This document shows positions 29,785-39,385 of a stretch of 64,000 nt of DNA, in pieces. The number at the start of each line of letters is the position of its first letter. Positions within the stretch are counted from its first letter, which is position 1. A program made the translations under genes and the position numbers. The notes beneath the pieces were generated by a model. The model was not told the DNA's origin. It was given only the letters and a program-made list of their open reading frames with translations, and made no database searches. The stretch comes from Burkholderiaceae bacterium. Its GTDB lineage: Bacteria > Pseudomonadota > Gammaproteobacteria > Burkholderiales > Burkholderiaceae_C. The stretch covers positions 34,430 to 98,429 of the forward strand of contig JADMJJ010000014.1 of the NCBI GenBank assembly GCA_018780645.1, in the 5' to 3' direction.

Positions 29785-30071
29785 TTTCGGGGTTTGACCG
29801 GACCCGAGAAACTACGGCTTGAAAGCTTTATGGCTTTGTGCTTGATGACATGGATGGGCCGTTCGGCCTATCTCGCCCCAGGCAATTCACCTCAATCAGG
29901 CGCTGACCTGGTCGGTCCAGGGCCCGGTCCAAGCTCATTGCATCGCCTGCGATTTCAGCAATGCGGCAAGTATGTTGCGCAAATGTTTAAGGGTGATGAC
30001 GCGATTCGCGGGTGTCGGCCCGGTTCGTGCGCCAGGACGATAAGCGGGGATTGGCCGCTGGAACAAAAAAA

Positions 30072-30100
30072 ACCGCCCTTCCGGCGAGCCGGAGGGCGGT
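30072..30100 (-). terminator. Rho-independent terminator of the DUF4397 gene
   Basis: On the minus strand: ACCGCCCTCCGG, short loop, CCGGAAGGGCGGT with one bulged base, followed by eight T residues. Located about 100 bp past the DUF4397 stop. Confidence 0.88.
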
Positions 30101-30197
30101 GAACGAGGGTGGGCACCACGGCGGTGCGCTCCCCCCGAGGGGCTTGGCACCAAGCTGGGGACCGGTGTCTGAAGGTCTTGCGGGGCCAATGAGAGGC

Positions 30198-31514
30198 TTA
30201 GCGCTCCCTGCGCAGCGCGCCGCTGGGGCTGGCCGCGCCGTCCAGCATGAACAGGGTGTAGACACCTTGCTGCAGGATGTTGATCGTGGTCGCCGTGCCG
30301 TTGGTGGTCGTTGTGCTGCTGCTGTACAGCGTCGTGCCCGTCAGGCCCGAGGTGACGTCGATGCGGGCGGCGCTGTTGCTGGGCACCAGGGCGAAGTCGG
30401 AGGCGCTGCCCACGGCAACGTTGTTGGCCACGGCACTGAAGTCAACCGCCATGGTCAGGCCGCCTTGGCCGGACACACCGTTGATCAGCCGCATCTTGGC
30501 GCTGGTGCTGCTGCTGGGCAGGCGGTTGTCGTCGGCGATCAGGGTCAGCTTGGGCGTGGCCAGCGGGCCATGTGCCAGCAGGGTGTAGTCCCCACCCGCC
30601 ACCAGGCTTTGCGTTTCGGGCGCCAGGGTCGTGCCGCTGACCTGGCCGCTGAGCACCTGGCTACCGGCCGGCACCAGCACATAGCTGCCGACCGAGGGCG
30701 AGGGCAGGCCCACGTTCAGCGAGCTGCTGCCGACGTTGGCGGTGACGGCGCCGTTGCCGGCCACGCTGGCCACCAGGCGCACGCGGGCCTGTGTGTTGGG
30801 GCTGGCGGCCACTGCGCCCTTTTGCAGCAGTTGCAGGCCATGAACCAGCATGCCGCTCTGGCTGGGCTGGGTGATCAGGGTGAACACGTCCAGCGCCGAC
30901 AGGGTGACGGAGGGCAGATCGAGTCGCACATCGGTCTTGCTGCCATTGGCGGTGACGCGAAGGCGGTAGGTGCCGGCGGTGACCTCGCTGTAGCCGCTGA
31001 AGCGGCTGCCGCTGATGGCGCTGACCACCGGTGTGGCGCTGCCCAGGTCGGCATTGCTGGCGGTCAGGTAGAGGTCCAGTGCACCGGCGTCGAGCGAGGT
31101 GTTGAACAGGCGCACCTTGGCCAGGCCGGCGCTCGGTGCCTCTTCGTTGTCGGGGAAGTAGAAGGTCTGGGTGGCGCCGGCCAGGCCCCAGGTGATGACT
31201 GTGTAGGCAATGTCCTTCTCGAAGGTCGGCGACGCACTGGACAGGGCGGTGGCCGAGCCGGTGTTGGTGGCCTTGATCGTGTAGTTGCCGGTGCTGGCGT
31301 CCTTGTAGGCGCTGGCCGCGTTGCTGGCCACGCCGCTCAGCAGCAGGCTGTCGCTGGTGTACAGATCCAGCGAGCTCACGCCCACCGTGGCATTGACCAG
31401 GCGTATCTGGGTCGTACCCGAGCTGCTGCCACCGCCACCGCAGGCCGCCAACAGGGACGTGCCCATCACCAGCAGGCTGGCCAGGCCGCCCCTCATCATT
31501 CCACTTCTTTTCAT
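30198..31514 (-). CDS. DUF4397-domain lipoprotein
   Basis: 438 residues. Lipobox LLAAC with lipidated Cys25, followed by a GGGGSSSG linker. At least two DUF4397 repeats are visible: IRLVNATVGVSSLDLYTSDSL...SAYKDASTGNYTIKA, and VRLFNTSLDAGALDLYLTA...FSGYSEVTAGTYRLRV; further beta-rich repeats follow (RVRLVASVAGNGAVTANV, KMRLINGVSGQGGLTMAV). Such repeats form small beta sandwiches and are often seen in cell-surface or periplasmic proteins; no activity is known. It sits between the TonB receptor and the exported GH13 enzymes, with repeat copy C upstream. A role in surface glucan capture is possible but not supported by any motif. Confidence 0.88.
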   Translation of the reverse strand: MKRSGMMRGGLASLLVMGTSLLAACGGGGSSSGTTQIRLVNATVGVSSLDLYTSDSLLLSGVASNAASAYKDASTGNYTIKATNTGSATALSSASPTFEKDIAYTVITWGLAGATQTFYFPDNEEAPSAGLAKVRLFNTSLDAGALDLYLTASNADLGSATPVVSAISGSRFSGYSEVTAGTYRLRVTANGSKTDVRLDLPSVTLSALDVFTLITQPSQSGMLVHGLQLLQKGAVAASPNTQARVRLVASVAGNGAVTANVGSSSLNVGLPSPSVGSYVLVPAGSQVLSGQVSGTTLAPETQSLVAGGDYTLLAHGPLATPKLTLIADDNRLPSSSTSAKMRLINGVSGQGGLTMAVDFSAVANNVAVGSASDFALVPSNSAARIDVTSGLTGTTLYSSSTTTTNGTATTINILQQGVYTLFMLDGAASPSGALRRER

Positions 31515-31639
31515 TCCATGTCCTCGGTTGAAACCACTGGTCGGCGCCTCGCGCCAAACGCTGACGATTCCAACCGGCGCGGGTTGCGCGGCTGTTGCCT
31601 CTTCGTAAGGTCTTGTTCGCGGTTTGTGTCAGGCCGGAA
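31515..31639 (-). other. Leader region of the DUF4397 gene
   Basis: 125 bp between the DUF4397 start codon and repeat copy C. It should contain that gene's promoter unless it is read from the GH13 genes through the repeat. No copy of either operator type and no convincing -35/-10 pair was found. Confidence 0.4.
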
Positions 31640-31978
31640 ATGAAACGGATCGCCTCGTTGCTTCTTGGAGGCAGCGGGGCCAGAGGGCCGGCCACGACGG
31701 GCTGAAGCTTGGGCCGTTCCTGAACGGACCGACCTCCAGCTTCCTTATGCCCGCCGTGTCCGGCCCCCCGACCCCACTGCGGATGCGCTGGTGGCCACCA
31801 TCTCTGCCTCGTGCGCGTGCCTTGCGGAGTGGCGAGCCTGCACACCCGTTGCAGCAGGGGCGAGGGTGCGCCGGTCGCAGCGGGCATCAAGAAGCCGAGG
31901 TTCGGACCGTCCAGGGCCGGACAATGCTTCAGCCCGCAGCGGCCGGCACGTCCTCGGTCCTGCCGCCTCATGTTTCAC
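31640..31978 (+). repeat. Dispersed palindromic intergenic element, copy C (GH13-DUF4397)
   Basis: 339-bp copy. Starts ATGAAACGGATCG, ends TGTTTCACG. It contains GCTTCTTGGAGGCAG, the first palindrome (about 31687-31766), the shared segment CTGCGGATGCGCTGGTGG also found in copy A, and the second palindrome with 32-nt arms at 31854-31885 and 31932-31963. Relative to the flanking minus-strand genes it is inserted in the opposite orientation to copies A and B, with its GTTTCAC end 20 bp from the GH13 stop. Confidence 0.85.
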
Positions 31979-31998
31979 GTGTCGAGTGAGGGGCGCGG

Positions 31999-33864
31999 CT
32001 AGCGGACCTCCAGCACCAGGGCTGCTCGAGCCGGCACTCGCAGCGTCTGGCCGAGTTCGTGCCGTGCGCCGGTCAGCACATCGGTGCCAACCGACGAGGG
32101 GCTCAGCATCTCGGCGAAGCGCCGCGTGTCCAGCGGCGTGTCGGTGCTGTTCTTGTTCAGCACCACCATCACCTTGGCGGCCTTTGCGTCGCCAGGCAGG
32201 TAGCGAAAGAACACATAGACGCCCTGCATGGGTGCGAACTGCATCAGCCCCCCCTCGTGCACAGCCCGCGACTGCCTGCGCCAGTTCAGCAGCTGGCGCA
32301 TGAAGTCCTGCGCTTCGCGCTGCGCCGGGCTCAGGCCCGCGCCGGTGAAGGCATTGACCGCGTCGCCCGGCCAGCCCCCAGGAAAGTCGCCCCGCACCGC
32401 GCCATCGTCGCGTTGGCGCGGGCTTTGCAGCAGCACCTCGTCGCCGTAGAAGAACTGCGGTATGCGCCTCGTCGTGGCGATATAGGCCATGGCCATCTTG
32501 TACAGGGTCAGGTCTTGATTTAGCAGCGAATGGATGCGCGGCGTGTCGTGATTGCCTGGGAACAGCACCAGCCGTGCCGGGTCCGGATAGACAAAGTCAT
32601 GGGCCAGCGCCTCGTACAGCTTGGTGAAGCCGCTGTCATGGCCATCGCTTTCGCTCAGCGCTGCCAGCAGTGCACCATGCAGCGGGAAGTCCATCATGCC
32701 GGGCATCTGCGAGACATAGTCATCGTGGTTGCGCTTGCCCCGCTGCCAGTAGGCAACGATGGCCGGGTGCGGGCTCCATTCCTCGCCGACCATAGTCAGC
32801 CGCGGATACTCCTGCAGCAGGCGCTGCGACCAGCGGGCGAGGAAGTCCCGATCCGAGTACGAATAGGTGTCGGTGCGCAGGCCGGACAGGCCGGCCGTCT
32901 CGACCCACCAGATACTCATCTGCACCAGGTAGTTGGCCAGCAGCGGCTGGCGCTGATTCAGGTCCGGCATATTGGCGCTGAACCATCCATCGGCGAAGCG
33001 CCGGCGGTCACTGGCGCTGGCATAGGGGTCCTGCAGGGTGGTGCGCGCGTGGTTGGTCTCGGTATAGCCGGGCCATTGGTTGACCCAGTCCCGCGTTGGC
33101 GGGTCGCGCATCCACCAGTGATTGACGCCGATATGGTTGAGCACGATGTCCTGGATCAGGCCAATGCCCCTGGCGCCTGCCTCGCGCGCCAGGGCCAGAT
33201 AGTCCTCGCGGCTGCCCAAGCGCGGATCGATCTTGTAGAAGTCGGTGCTGGCATAGCCGTGGTAGCTGTAGCTGGCTGCATCGTTCTCGGTCAGCGGCGT
33301 CGGCCAGATCTGGGTGAAGCCCATTGCCGCGACGTAGTCCAGATGCTGGCGCATGCCGGCGATGTCGCCGCCGTGGCGTCCGCCGGGCGCGCTGCGGTTC
33401 GGGCCCTCGCGCAGGCCCTGGGCGGTGTTACCGGCCGTGCCGCCTTTGGCAAAGCGGTCGGGCACGATCAGGTAGATCGCGTCCCGCGGGCCGAAGCCCT
33501 GGCGCTGGGCCGAGCCCGGTGCCCGCGCCAGCAGCGGGTAGCCGTGGGTCAGCACGGTCTTGCCCTCGCGCTCGAAGCGCAGCTCAACGGTGCCGGGTCT
33601 TGCCTGGGCATCGAGTTTGAGGTCCAGGAACAGGTAGTTGGGGCTGTCGCCTCGGGTCACTCGTTGCAAGCTCGCACCGGCGTGCTGCAGCTGCGGCTGC
33701 AACTCCGCGATGCGCTCGCCCTGCAGCAGCAGTTGCACGGTGGGCTCCTGCATGCCGACCCACCAGTTCTCGGGTTCGATGCGGGTTAGGGTTTGAGCGG
33801 GGCTTGAGGTCATCAGTCCGGCGGTCAGGGTCGCAGCAGCTAGCAGTTGTTGCGGAAGGTTCAT
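31999..33864 (-). CDS. Exported SusA/cyclomaltodextrinase-like GH13 enzyme
   Basis: 621 residues from the ATG at 33864, which overlaps the stop of the upstream GH13 gene (ATGA). Signal peptide about 1-24. Then a cyclomaltodextrinase N-terminal domain with the hallmark IEPENWWVGM, a GH13 barrel, and a C-terminal cyclomaltodextrinase-C-like domain. Barrel motifs: IYLIVPDRFAKGG, HGGDIAGMRQHLDYVAAMGF, Asp332 in GLRTDTYSYSD, Glu361 in MVGEEWSP and Asp440 in FPGNHDTPR. The region-II residue order G-L-R-T-D is that of the neopullulanase/SusA group, which hydrolyses starch, pullulan and cyclodextrins in the periplasm. Paired with the next enzyme in one operon. Confidence 0.92.
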   Translation of the reverse strand: MNLPQQLLAAATLTAGLMTSSPAQTLTRIEPENWWVGMQEPTVQLLLQGERIAELQPQLQHAGASLQRVTRGDSPNYLFLDLKLDAQARPGTVELRFEREGKTVLTHGYPLLARAPGSAQRQGFGPRDAIYLIVPDRFAKGGTAGNTAQGLREGPNRSAPGGRHGGDIAGMRQHLDYVAAMGFTQIWPTPLTENDAASYSYHGYASTDFYKIDPRLGSREDYLALAREAGARGIGLIQDIVLNHIGVNHWWMRDPPTRDWVNQWPGYTETNHARTTLQDPYASASDRRRFADGWFSANMPDLNQRQPLLANYLVQMSIWWVETAGLSGLRTDTYSYSDRDFLARWSQRLLQEYPRLTMVGEEWSPHPAIVAYWQRGKRNHDDYVSQMPGMMDFPLHGALLAALSESDGHDSGFTKLYEALAHDFVYPDPARLVLFPGNHDTPRIHSLLNQDLTLYKMAMAYIATTRRIPQFFYGDEVLLQSPRQRDDGAVRGDFPGGWPGDAVNAFTGAGLSPAQREAQDFMRQLLNWRRQSRAVHEGGLMQFAPMQGVYVFFRYLPGDAKAAKVMVVLNKNSTDTPLDTRRFAEMLSPSSVGTDVLTGARHELGQTLRVPARAALVLEVR

Positions 33865-35465
33865 CGGCAATACACCGCCAGCGATTGTGCGGGCAAGGCG
33901 ATCTGCGCTCGGCCTTGGGCGTCGCTCAGCATCGAGGCCGCGCCGGGTGGATGGGCGGCGAGCAGGCGCTTTCGCTTGGGTAGCTGTTCCACGGCCAGGC
34001 GCTGCGTTTCGGTCGCATAGTTGATCGCCACCAGGCAGTGCTGACGCCCCAGCACGCGCTGGAAGCTCAAGGTCTGACCCTCGGCGCGGGCGGCGCGGTA
34101 GTCGCCCCGGGCGATCGCCGGCAGGCCGTTGCGCAGCTTCAGCATCGCCTTGTAGAAGTTCAGGATCGAGTCCGGATCGGCCGCCTGGGCCTGAGCGTTC
34201 TGGCTGGCGGCGTTCGGTGACAGCGGCCGGAAGGCCTTGCCGCTGGCGCTGAAGCCGTTCAGATCGGAAGTCCAGCTCATCGGCGTGCGTAGCGGCTCGT
34301 CCCCCGCCAGGCCCTGCACGCCGGCCATGCCGATCTCCTCGCCGTAGTAGATGAAGGGTGTGCCAGGCTGCAGCAGATAGGTGGCCGCGGCGAGCTTGTA
34401 GGCGGCCTGCCTGCCCTGCAGCTGGTCCCAGACCCGCTCTCCGGCAAAGATGTCGTGGTTGGACAGCATCGTGGCCATCGTCAGCGGTGCGGTGTTGAAG
34501 TAGTCGGCCACGGTCTTGATTGACTCGCGGGCGCCTTGCGCGGCCTTGAGGGTGCGCTGTTCGTGGCCGAACGCAAATGCGCTGCCGCAGACATCGGGTG
34601 CGGCATAGGCGGTCGGTTTGGCGGTGGCCTCGCAAACGACGTGGCGATGCTGGTACGCGGTGATCAGCTGGCGCAACTCGTTGGTGAGGGCCCGGCTTTC
34701 CGGCTGGTCGTTCCAGTGCAGCGCATCGTTCTCGATCAGATGCGGCACGGCGTCGAGCCGGAAGCCGTCCAGCCCTCGGTTCAGCCAGAAGCGCAGGCTG
34801 TTCTTGTGATAGTCCACCACGGCCGGGTTCTTCAGATTGAAATCGGGCATGTGTGGGCCGAAGGTGCCGAAATAGGCGCCGTTGGCGGTGCTCGTCCAGG
34901 GGTTCTTGCCCCAGATGTCCCAGCCCTCGATCGCCGGGTTCGGAGCCGGGCCCTGCCAGACGAACCAGTCGCGGTACTTGCTGTGAGGGTCCGAAGCCGA
35001 CTGCTCGAACAGCGGATGTGACTTCGAACCGTGATTGACGACGTAGTCCATGATCACGCCGATGCCACGCAGGTGCGCCTGGGCAAGCAACTCGTCGAGG
35101 TCGGTCAGCGTGCCGTAGTCGGGCTCCAGCGCGCGGAAATCGGCCGTCGCATAGCCATGGTCATGGTCCGAGCTGGCGGTGATGGGCATCAGCCAGAGGC
35201 CCTTGACGCCCAGATCCTTCAGATAGTCCAGCTTCGATATCAGGCCGCGCAGATCGCCAATGCCGTCGCCATTGCTGTCGGCGTAGCCCCGCACAAAGAT
35301 CTCCATGAAGGCGCCGTGCTGCCAACCGGGCGCCAGGCGGCTGCCGGGGTCGCGGGCCTCGACCGGCCGGATGTCCACGGGCGTCGCCGACAGGTCGGCC
35401 TGGCTCAGCAGCAAGGCCGCGGTCAGGCTCACTTTCAGTGTCTTGTGTTTGTAACTAAAGTACAT
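33861..35465 (-). CDS. Exported GH13 alpha-amylase/alpha-glucosidase
   Basis: 534 residues from the ATG at 35465, chosen because it opens a signal peptide (KTLKVSLTAALLLSQADLSA); an in-frame start at 35537 would lie inside the divergent promoter region and operator. Barrel motifs: FMEIFVRGYADSNGDGIGDL, LWLMPITASSDHDHGYATAD and VIMDYVVNHGSKSHPLF. Catalytic residues: Asp238 in GFRLDAVPHLI, Glu279 in VVCEATAKP and Asp338 in LSNHDIFAGER. The motifs are close to the oligo-1,6-glucosidase/trehalose synthase/periplasmic alpha-amylase groups, and Ala follows the catalytic Glu. Likely yields glucose or maltose from oligomers in the periplasm. Shares its control region with the divergent pullulanase. 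Confidence 0.9.
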   Translation of the reverse strand: MYFSYKHKTLKVSLTAALLLSQADLSATPVDIRPVEARDPGSRLAPGWQHGAFMEIFVRGYADSNGDGIGDLRGLISKLDYLKDLGVKGLWLMPITASSDHDHGYATADFRALEPDYGTLTDLDELLAQAHLRGIGVIMDYVVNHGSKSHPLFEQSASDPHSKYRDWFVWQGPAPNPAIEGWDIWGKNPWTSTANGAYFGTFGPHMPDFNLKNPAVVDYHKNSLRFWLNRGLDGFRLDAVPHLIENDALHWNDQPESRALTNELRQLITAYQHRHVVCEATAKPTAYAAPDVCGSAFAFGHEQRTLKAAQGARESIKTVADYFNTAPLTMATMLSNHDIFAGERVWDQLQGRQAAYKLAAATYLLQPGTPFIYYGEEIGMAGVQGLAGDEPLRTPMSWTSDLNGFSASGKAFRPLSPNAASQNAQAQAADPDSILNFYKAMLKLRNGLPAIARGDYRAARAEGQTLSFQRVLGRQHCLVAINYATETQRLAVEQLPKRKRLLAAHPPGAASMLSDAQGRAQIALPAQSLAVYCR

Positions 35466-35571
35466 ATCTAAGCCCAATAACAAGCGCAAAGCATAGATAT
35501 TTTCCGATGAAATTGAAATGGGTGGATGCATTTGCATGTAGTTTTGCTACTATTTTGCGATTCAACTTCTG
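35466..35571. promoter_or_regulatory. Divergent GH13 / pullulanase control region with operator candidate 3
   Basis: 106-bp AT-rich region. TGTAGTTTTGCTACT at 35537-35551 fits the TGTAGT-N3-ACTACA operator seen between malK and glgP (left half perfect, right half four of six). It overlaps a plus-strand extended -10, TGCTACTAT (TACTAT at 35548-35553), which would start the pullulanase transcript about 12 nt before its ATG. A TTGAAA at 35513-35518 may add -35 contacts. The minus-strand promoter is not clear. Confidence 0.5.
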
Positions 35572-38316
35572 ATGAAAAACACGATGCGCATCCGCACGCT
35601 TGAGGGTTTGACTTTGGTGCTGCTGCTGAGCCTGAACCCGGGCCAAGCCTGCGCCGATGCGCTGGAGGCCTGTGCCAAGGAAGCGCTGCACCAGGTGCTG
35701 CGGCCGGCACAGGTGTTCGCGGCCGAGGGCATCTGGCTGGGCGCCAGGCTGCTGCAGTGGCCGGGCGTCCGGGCGGAAGCGGGCAGCCGCTTCAAGCTCT
35801 ATGCCTCGCGCGACGGGCGCCTGCGGGCCGAGCCCGGCCAGCGCGTCAGTGGCGCCGACAGTGCGCGCGTGCTGGCCGAGCTGACCGCGCCGTTGCCCGA
35901 GGCGCTGGCCCAGCGCTTCAAGTACCTTCAGGCCGGCGTGCGCCTGAGCGTTGCCGCAGCCGATCTGAAGGCCCTGCATCGTGGGCAACTGCTGCTGGTG
36001 CAGGAGCAGGCGGACGGTCGCGTCCTGCGCGCCACCGCGCTGCAGGCCGCCGCTGCGCTGGACGATCTCTATGCCGCCGCCGAGGGGGTGGACGATCTGG
36101 GCGCCAAGCCCGGCCCGGGTGCTACCCGCTTCAAGCTCTGGGCGCCGACCGCGCAGCGCGTCAGTCTGTGCCGCTATGCCAGTGGCTCGGGTCGGGCCTT
36201 GTCGGCCCAGGCCATGCGACTCGACCCCGCGACCGGCGTCTGGTCCCTGGCGCTGCCAAGCGATCTGTCGGGCAGCTACTACAGCTATGTGCTGGATGTG
36301 TTCGTGCGCGGCGTCGGCCTGGTGCGCAACCGCGTCACTGATCCGTATTCGGTCAGCCTGACCACCGACTCGAAGCGCAGCTTTGTCGCGGACCTCGATG
36401 ACGCCAGGCTCAAGCCCGTCGGCTGGGACGCCAGCCACACGCCGGCCAAGGTGAGGGCGCAGACCGATATGGTGATCTACGAGCTGCATGTGCGCGACTT
36501 CTCGATCGGTGATGGCACGGTGACGCCGGGACATCGCGGCAAGTACCTGGCATTCACCGAGCCGGAGTCGAGCGGCATGCGGCATTTGCTCGCGCTGAGC
36601 GAGGCCGGGCTGACCGATGTGCATCTGCTTCCGGTGTTTGACATTGCCAGCGTGCCCGAGGCCGCTTGTGCCGCACCCGGCGTGCCCGAGGCCGCACCGG
36701 ACAGCGAAGCCCAGCAGGCAGCGGTGATGGCCGTGGCCGCCACCGACTGCTTCAACTGGGGCTACGACCCCTTCCACTTCAACGCGCCCGAAGGCAGCTA
36801 CGCGACCGACCCCGCCGACGGCGCTCGCCGCATCATCGAGTTCCGCCGCATGGTGATGGGCCTGCATGCCGCCGGGCTGCGCGTGGGCATGGACATGGTC
36901 TACAACCACACGGCCGCCGCCGGGCAGAAGGACGCCTCGGTGCTGGACCGCATCGTGCCCGGCTACTACCAGCGGCTGAACGCGAAGGGCGAGGTCGAGC
37001 AGTCCACCTGCTGCGACAACACCGCCACCGAGCACCGCATGATGGCCAGGCTGATGAGCGACTCGGTGCTGCAGTGGGCGCAGGCCTACAAGATTGCCTC
37101 CTTCCGCTTTGATCTGATGGCACACCAGCCCCGCGCGGCAATGGAGGCCTTGCAGACCCGGCTTGATACGGCGCTGGGCCAGCACATCAATTTGATCGGC
37201 GAGGGCTGGAACTTCGGCGAGGTGGCCAGCGGGGCGCGATTTGTGCAGGCCTCGCAGCTGTCGCTGAACGGCTCCGGCATAGGCACCTTCAGCGACCGCA
37301 CACGGGATGCGGTGCGCGGCGGCGGCCACGGCGTGTCGAGCGAGGCGATGCTGACGAGTCAGGGCTATGTCAACGGCCTGGTCTATGACCCGAACGAGCG
37401 GGTCACCACGCCGCGACCGCGAAGTGCGCTGCTGCAGGCCGCCGACCTGGTGCGCGTGGGCCTCGCCGGCTCGCTGCGCGGCTATGCGATGACGGCGCAC
37501 GATGGCACGCTCAGAACGCTGGAGCAGATCGATTACGGCGGCCAGCCGGCCGGCTATGTCAGCCAGCCGGGCGAGGTGGTGAACTATGTCGAGAACCACG
37601 ACAACCAGACCCTGTTCGACATCAATGCCTTCCGGCTGCCGCTGGCCACCTCGCGCGAAGACCGGGCCCGGGTGCAGATGCTGGGCGCCGCCATCACCGC
37701 CTTCAGCCAGGGCGTGGCCTATTTCCATGCCGGCCAGGATCTGCTGCGTTCCAAGTCGCTGGACGGCAACAGCTATGACTCGGGCGACTGGTTCAACCGG
37801 CTGGACTGGAGCTATGCCGACAACCATTTCGGCAGCGGTGCACCGCCCAAGGCCGACAACGGCGCGATGTACCCCTTCATGCTGCCGCTGCTCGCCAATC
37901 CGGCGATCAAGCCCGGCCCGGCCGAGATCGCAATGTCGCGCGACATGTTCCGTGACCTGCTGAGAATTCGCGCCAGCTCCAGCCTGTTCCGCCTGCGCAG
38001 CGCGGACGACATCCGGGCGCGGCTGCGGTTCCACAACACCGGGCCGCAGCAGAACCCGGTGCTGATCGTCGGACGGCTGGACGGCCAGGGCCATGCCGAT
38101 GCCGGTTTCAAGACGGCGCTGTACCTGATCAATGTGGACCCGCAGGCACAGCGCCTGAGCATTGCTGCCGAGCAGGGCCGCAACTACCAGCTTCACCCGG
38201 TGCACCTGCGGCCTGGCGCGGGTGACCAACGCCCGGCGGCCAGCGCCCGCTATGAGGCCGCCAGCGGCAGCTTCACGGTGCCGGCGCGCAGCGCGGTGGT
38301 GTTCGTCGAGAAATAG
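35572..38316 (+). CDS. pulA: Exported pullulanase-type alpha-1,6-glucosidase
   Basis: 914-residue debranching enzyme. N-terminal signal peptide ([16 protein letters not shown]), an N-terminal domain of about 160 residues, a CBM48 ([20 protein letters not shown]), then a GH13_13/14 barrel. The type-I pullulanase motif is present as [10 protein letters not shown] (from residue 394). Catalytic residues: Asp514 in [11 protein letters not shown], Glu544 in [10 protein letters not shown] and Asp677 in [12 protein letters not shown]. The C-terminal domain ends [10 protein letters not shown]. No lipobox, so probably periplasmic or secreted rather than lipid-anchored like Klebsiella PulA. The ATG at 35584 is an alternative start. 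Complements the two exported GH13 enzymes transcribed divergently. Confidence 0.93.
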   Translation: MKNTMRIRTLEGLTLVLLLSLNPGQACADALEACAKEALHQVLRPAQVFAAEGIWLGARLLQWPGVRAEAGSRFKLYASRDGRLRAEPGQRVSGADSARVLAELTAPLPEALAQRFKYLQAGVRLSVAAADLKALHRGQLLLVQEQADGRVLRATALQAAAALDDLYAAAEGVDDLGAKPGPGATRFKLWAPTAQRVSLCRYASGSGRALSAQAMRLDPATGVWSLALPSDLSGSYYSYVLDVFVRGVGLVRNRVTDPYSVSLTTDSKRSFVADLDDARLKPVGWDASHTPAKVRAQTDMVIYELHVRDFSIGDGTVTPGHRGKYLAFTEPESSGMRHLLALSEAGLTDVHLLPVFDIASVPEAACAAPGVPEAAPDSEAQQAAVMAVAATDCFNWGYDPFHFNAPEGSYATDPADGARRIIEFRRMVMGLHAAGLRVGMDMVYNHTAAAGQKDASVLDRIVPGYYQRLNAKGEVEQSTCCDNTATEHRMMARLMSDSVLQWAQAYKIASFRFDLMAHQPRAAMEALQTRLDTALGQHINLIGEGWNFGEVASGARFVQASQLSLNGSGIGTFSDRTRDAVRGGGHGVSSEAMLTSQGYVNGLVYDPNERVTTPRPRSALLQAADLVRVGLAGSLRGYAMTAHDGTLRTLEQIDYGGQPAGYVSQPGEVVNYVENHDNQTLFDINAFRLPLATSREDRARVQMLGAAITAFSQGVAYFHAGQDLLRSKSLDGNSYDSGDWFNRLDWSYADNHFGSGAPPKADNGAMYPFMLPLLANPAIKPGPAEIAMSRDMFRDLLRIRASSSLFRLRSADDIRARLRFHNTGPQQNPVLIVGRLDGQGHADAGFKTALYLINVDPQAQRLSIAAEQGRNYQLHPVHLRPGAGDQRPAASARYEAASGSFTVPARSAVVFVEK

Positions 38317-38352
38317 TCGGCGCAGCCTCTTGCGCCAGCAATTAGTCAGTTG

Positions 38353-38388
38353 GTGCCGGACCTTGCCGGGTACGGCAAGGTCCGGCAC
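38353..38388. terminator. Perfect 16-bp hairpin after pullulanase
   Basis: Arms GTGCCGGACCTTGCCG and CGGCAAGGTCCGGCAC enclose a GGTA loop. No T-run follows on either strand, so it is not a standard intrinsic terminator. It may stabilise the pullulanase mRNA 3' end, slow polymerase before Rho, or bind a protein as DNA. Confidence 0.5.
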
Positions 38389-38450
38389 ACAAAGCTTAAG
38401 ATCTGCGCTTTCCCGGGCGTGGCGCCTCGGGGTCAACCTGGGGTCATGTC

Positions 38451-39371
38451 TTGAGTGCTGATACATCGGAGGCCGGGGCCCGTTCGCTGGGCCAGGCCGT
38501 GCAGCAGACGCGCTGCCGCAACTGCAGCTATGTGCTGGGCGAACCACGTCCGAACTTCTGCGCCGCCTGCGGACAGGACACCTCGCCCAAGGCGCCCACC
38601 GTGGGCGAATTCATTCAGCACCTGGGCGGCAACTATGTGGCCATGGAGGGCGCGCTGTGGCGCACGCTGGCGCTGTTGCTGTTCCGCCCGGGCCGCCTGA
38701 CCCTGGAGTATCTGGCCGGCCGCAAGCGCCGCTATGTGCTGCCGGTGCGGCTGTACCTGACGATCAGTGTGCTGACGCTGCTGTTGATACGCTTCAGCGG
38801 TGCGATCCAGTTCCCCGATGTGCGGCCCGATGGCAAGCCGATCGAGTTCAAACCCGGCCCCGATCTGACCTTCATCGACGTGGGCACCGCGCGTGCCGGC
38901 GTGGACAAGAATGGCGTCTTCTACTGCGAGGGTCTGCCGCCGTGGATGTGCCGCAAGCTGGCCTACCGCTTCGATCTGGATCCGAAGAACCTGCAGCGCC
39001 AGCTGAGCGAGGCGCCCGAGCGCTTCCTCAGTCACTGGGGCACGGCGATGTTTCTGCTGTTGCCGATGTTTGCGCTGTGGCTGAAGCTGGTGTTCATCGA
39101 CAGGCATATGCGCTACACCGAACACCTGGTGTTCGCGCTGCATGTGCACGCCTTCTGGTTCGCGATGGTCTCGCTGGCCCTGCTCGGCAACTCCCTGCTG
39201 AGCGTGCTGGCATTGCTTTCCGTGCCCATTTATTCGCAAATAGCCCAGCAACGCGTCTATGGTGGACGCTGGTGGCTGGGCCTGCTGCGCTCGCTGCTGC
39301 TGATCATCCTGTACGGCTCGACCATGTCGGTCGCGCTGATACTGGTGATGATCTGGACCGTGCTGTCCTGA
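38451..39371 (+). CDS. DUF3667 family membrane protein with zinc-ribbon head
   Basis: 306 residues. The N-terminus carries a zinc-ribbon pattern RCRNCSYVLGEPRPNFCAAC (Cys22, 25, 37, 40), followed by GQDTSPKAPTVGEF and LLFRPGRLTLEYLAGRKRRYV, the DUF3667 hallmark before the first membrane segment. About four to five membrane helices follow (VLPVRLYLTISVLTLLLIRF; MFLLLPMFALWLKLVF; the C-terminal third). The start is taken as TTG 38451; the nearby ATG at 38445 is out of frame and runs into TGA at once. DUF3667 proteins have no established function. No link to the glucan genes beyond position. Confidence 0.85.
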   Translation: MSADTSEAGARSLGQAVQQTRCRNCSYVLGEPRPNFCAACGQDTSPKAPTVGEFIQHLGGNYVAMEGALWRTLALLLFRPGRLTLEYLAGRKRRYVLPVRLYLTISVLTLLLIRFSGAIQFPDVRPDGKPIEFKPGPDLTFIDVGTARAGVDKNGVFYCEGLPPWMCRKLAYRFDLDPKNLQRQLSEAPERFLSHWGTAMFLLLPMFALWLKLVFIDRHMRYTEHLVFALHVHAFWFAMVSLALLGNSLLSVLALLSVPIYSQIAQQRVYGGRWWLGLLRSLLLIILYGSTMSVALILVMIWTVLS

Positions 39372-39385
39372 GCCTCAGTGCCTGA

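Larger units (their letters stand above)
29383..30197. other. Long gene-free region upstream of the TonB receptor
   Basis: 815 bp with no believable gene: reading frames here are short, lack ribosome-binding sites and overlap regulatory-looking DNA. It holds two identical TCGCAAACGTTTTC sites, one TTGTCA-N9-TGACAA inverted repeat, and the terminator of the DUF4397 gene at its far end. About 29800-30060 has no recognised element; a small RNA cannot be excluded. Confidence 0.7.

Noticed and set aside
29637..30102. Short genes in the gap upstream of the TonB receptor
   Set aside because: Frames of 61 and 111 codons have no ribosome-binding site and overlap the LacI-type sites and the DUF4397 terminator.
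30012..31643. 543-codon plus-strand frame over the DUF4397 gene
   Set aside because: Low-complexity Gly/Ala/Gln antisense translation; the minus strand has a lipobox, repeated domains and a terminator.
31640..31978. Small proteins encoded by the repeat copies (for example MKLID- or MKCEAAG-like starts)
   Set aside because: Reading frames differ between copies A, B and C, while nucleotide palindromes are conserved, which points to structure rather than coding.
35455..38547. 1030-codon open frame antisense to pullulanase
   Set aside because: GC-rich antisense shadow; composition is His/Gln/Gly-biased, no domain is visible, and the sense strand has all pullulanase catalytic motifs.
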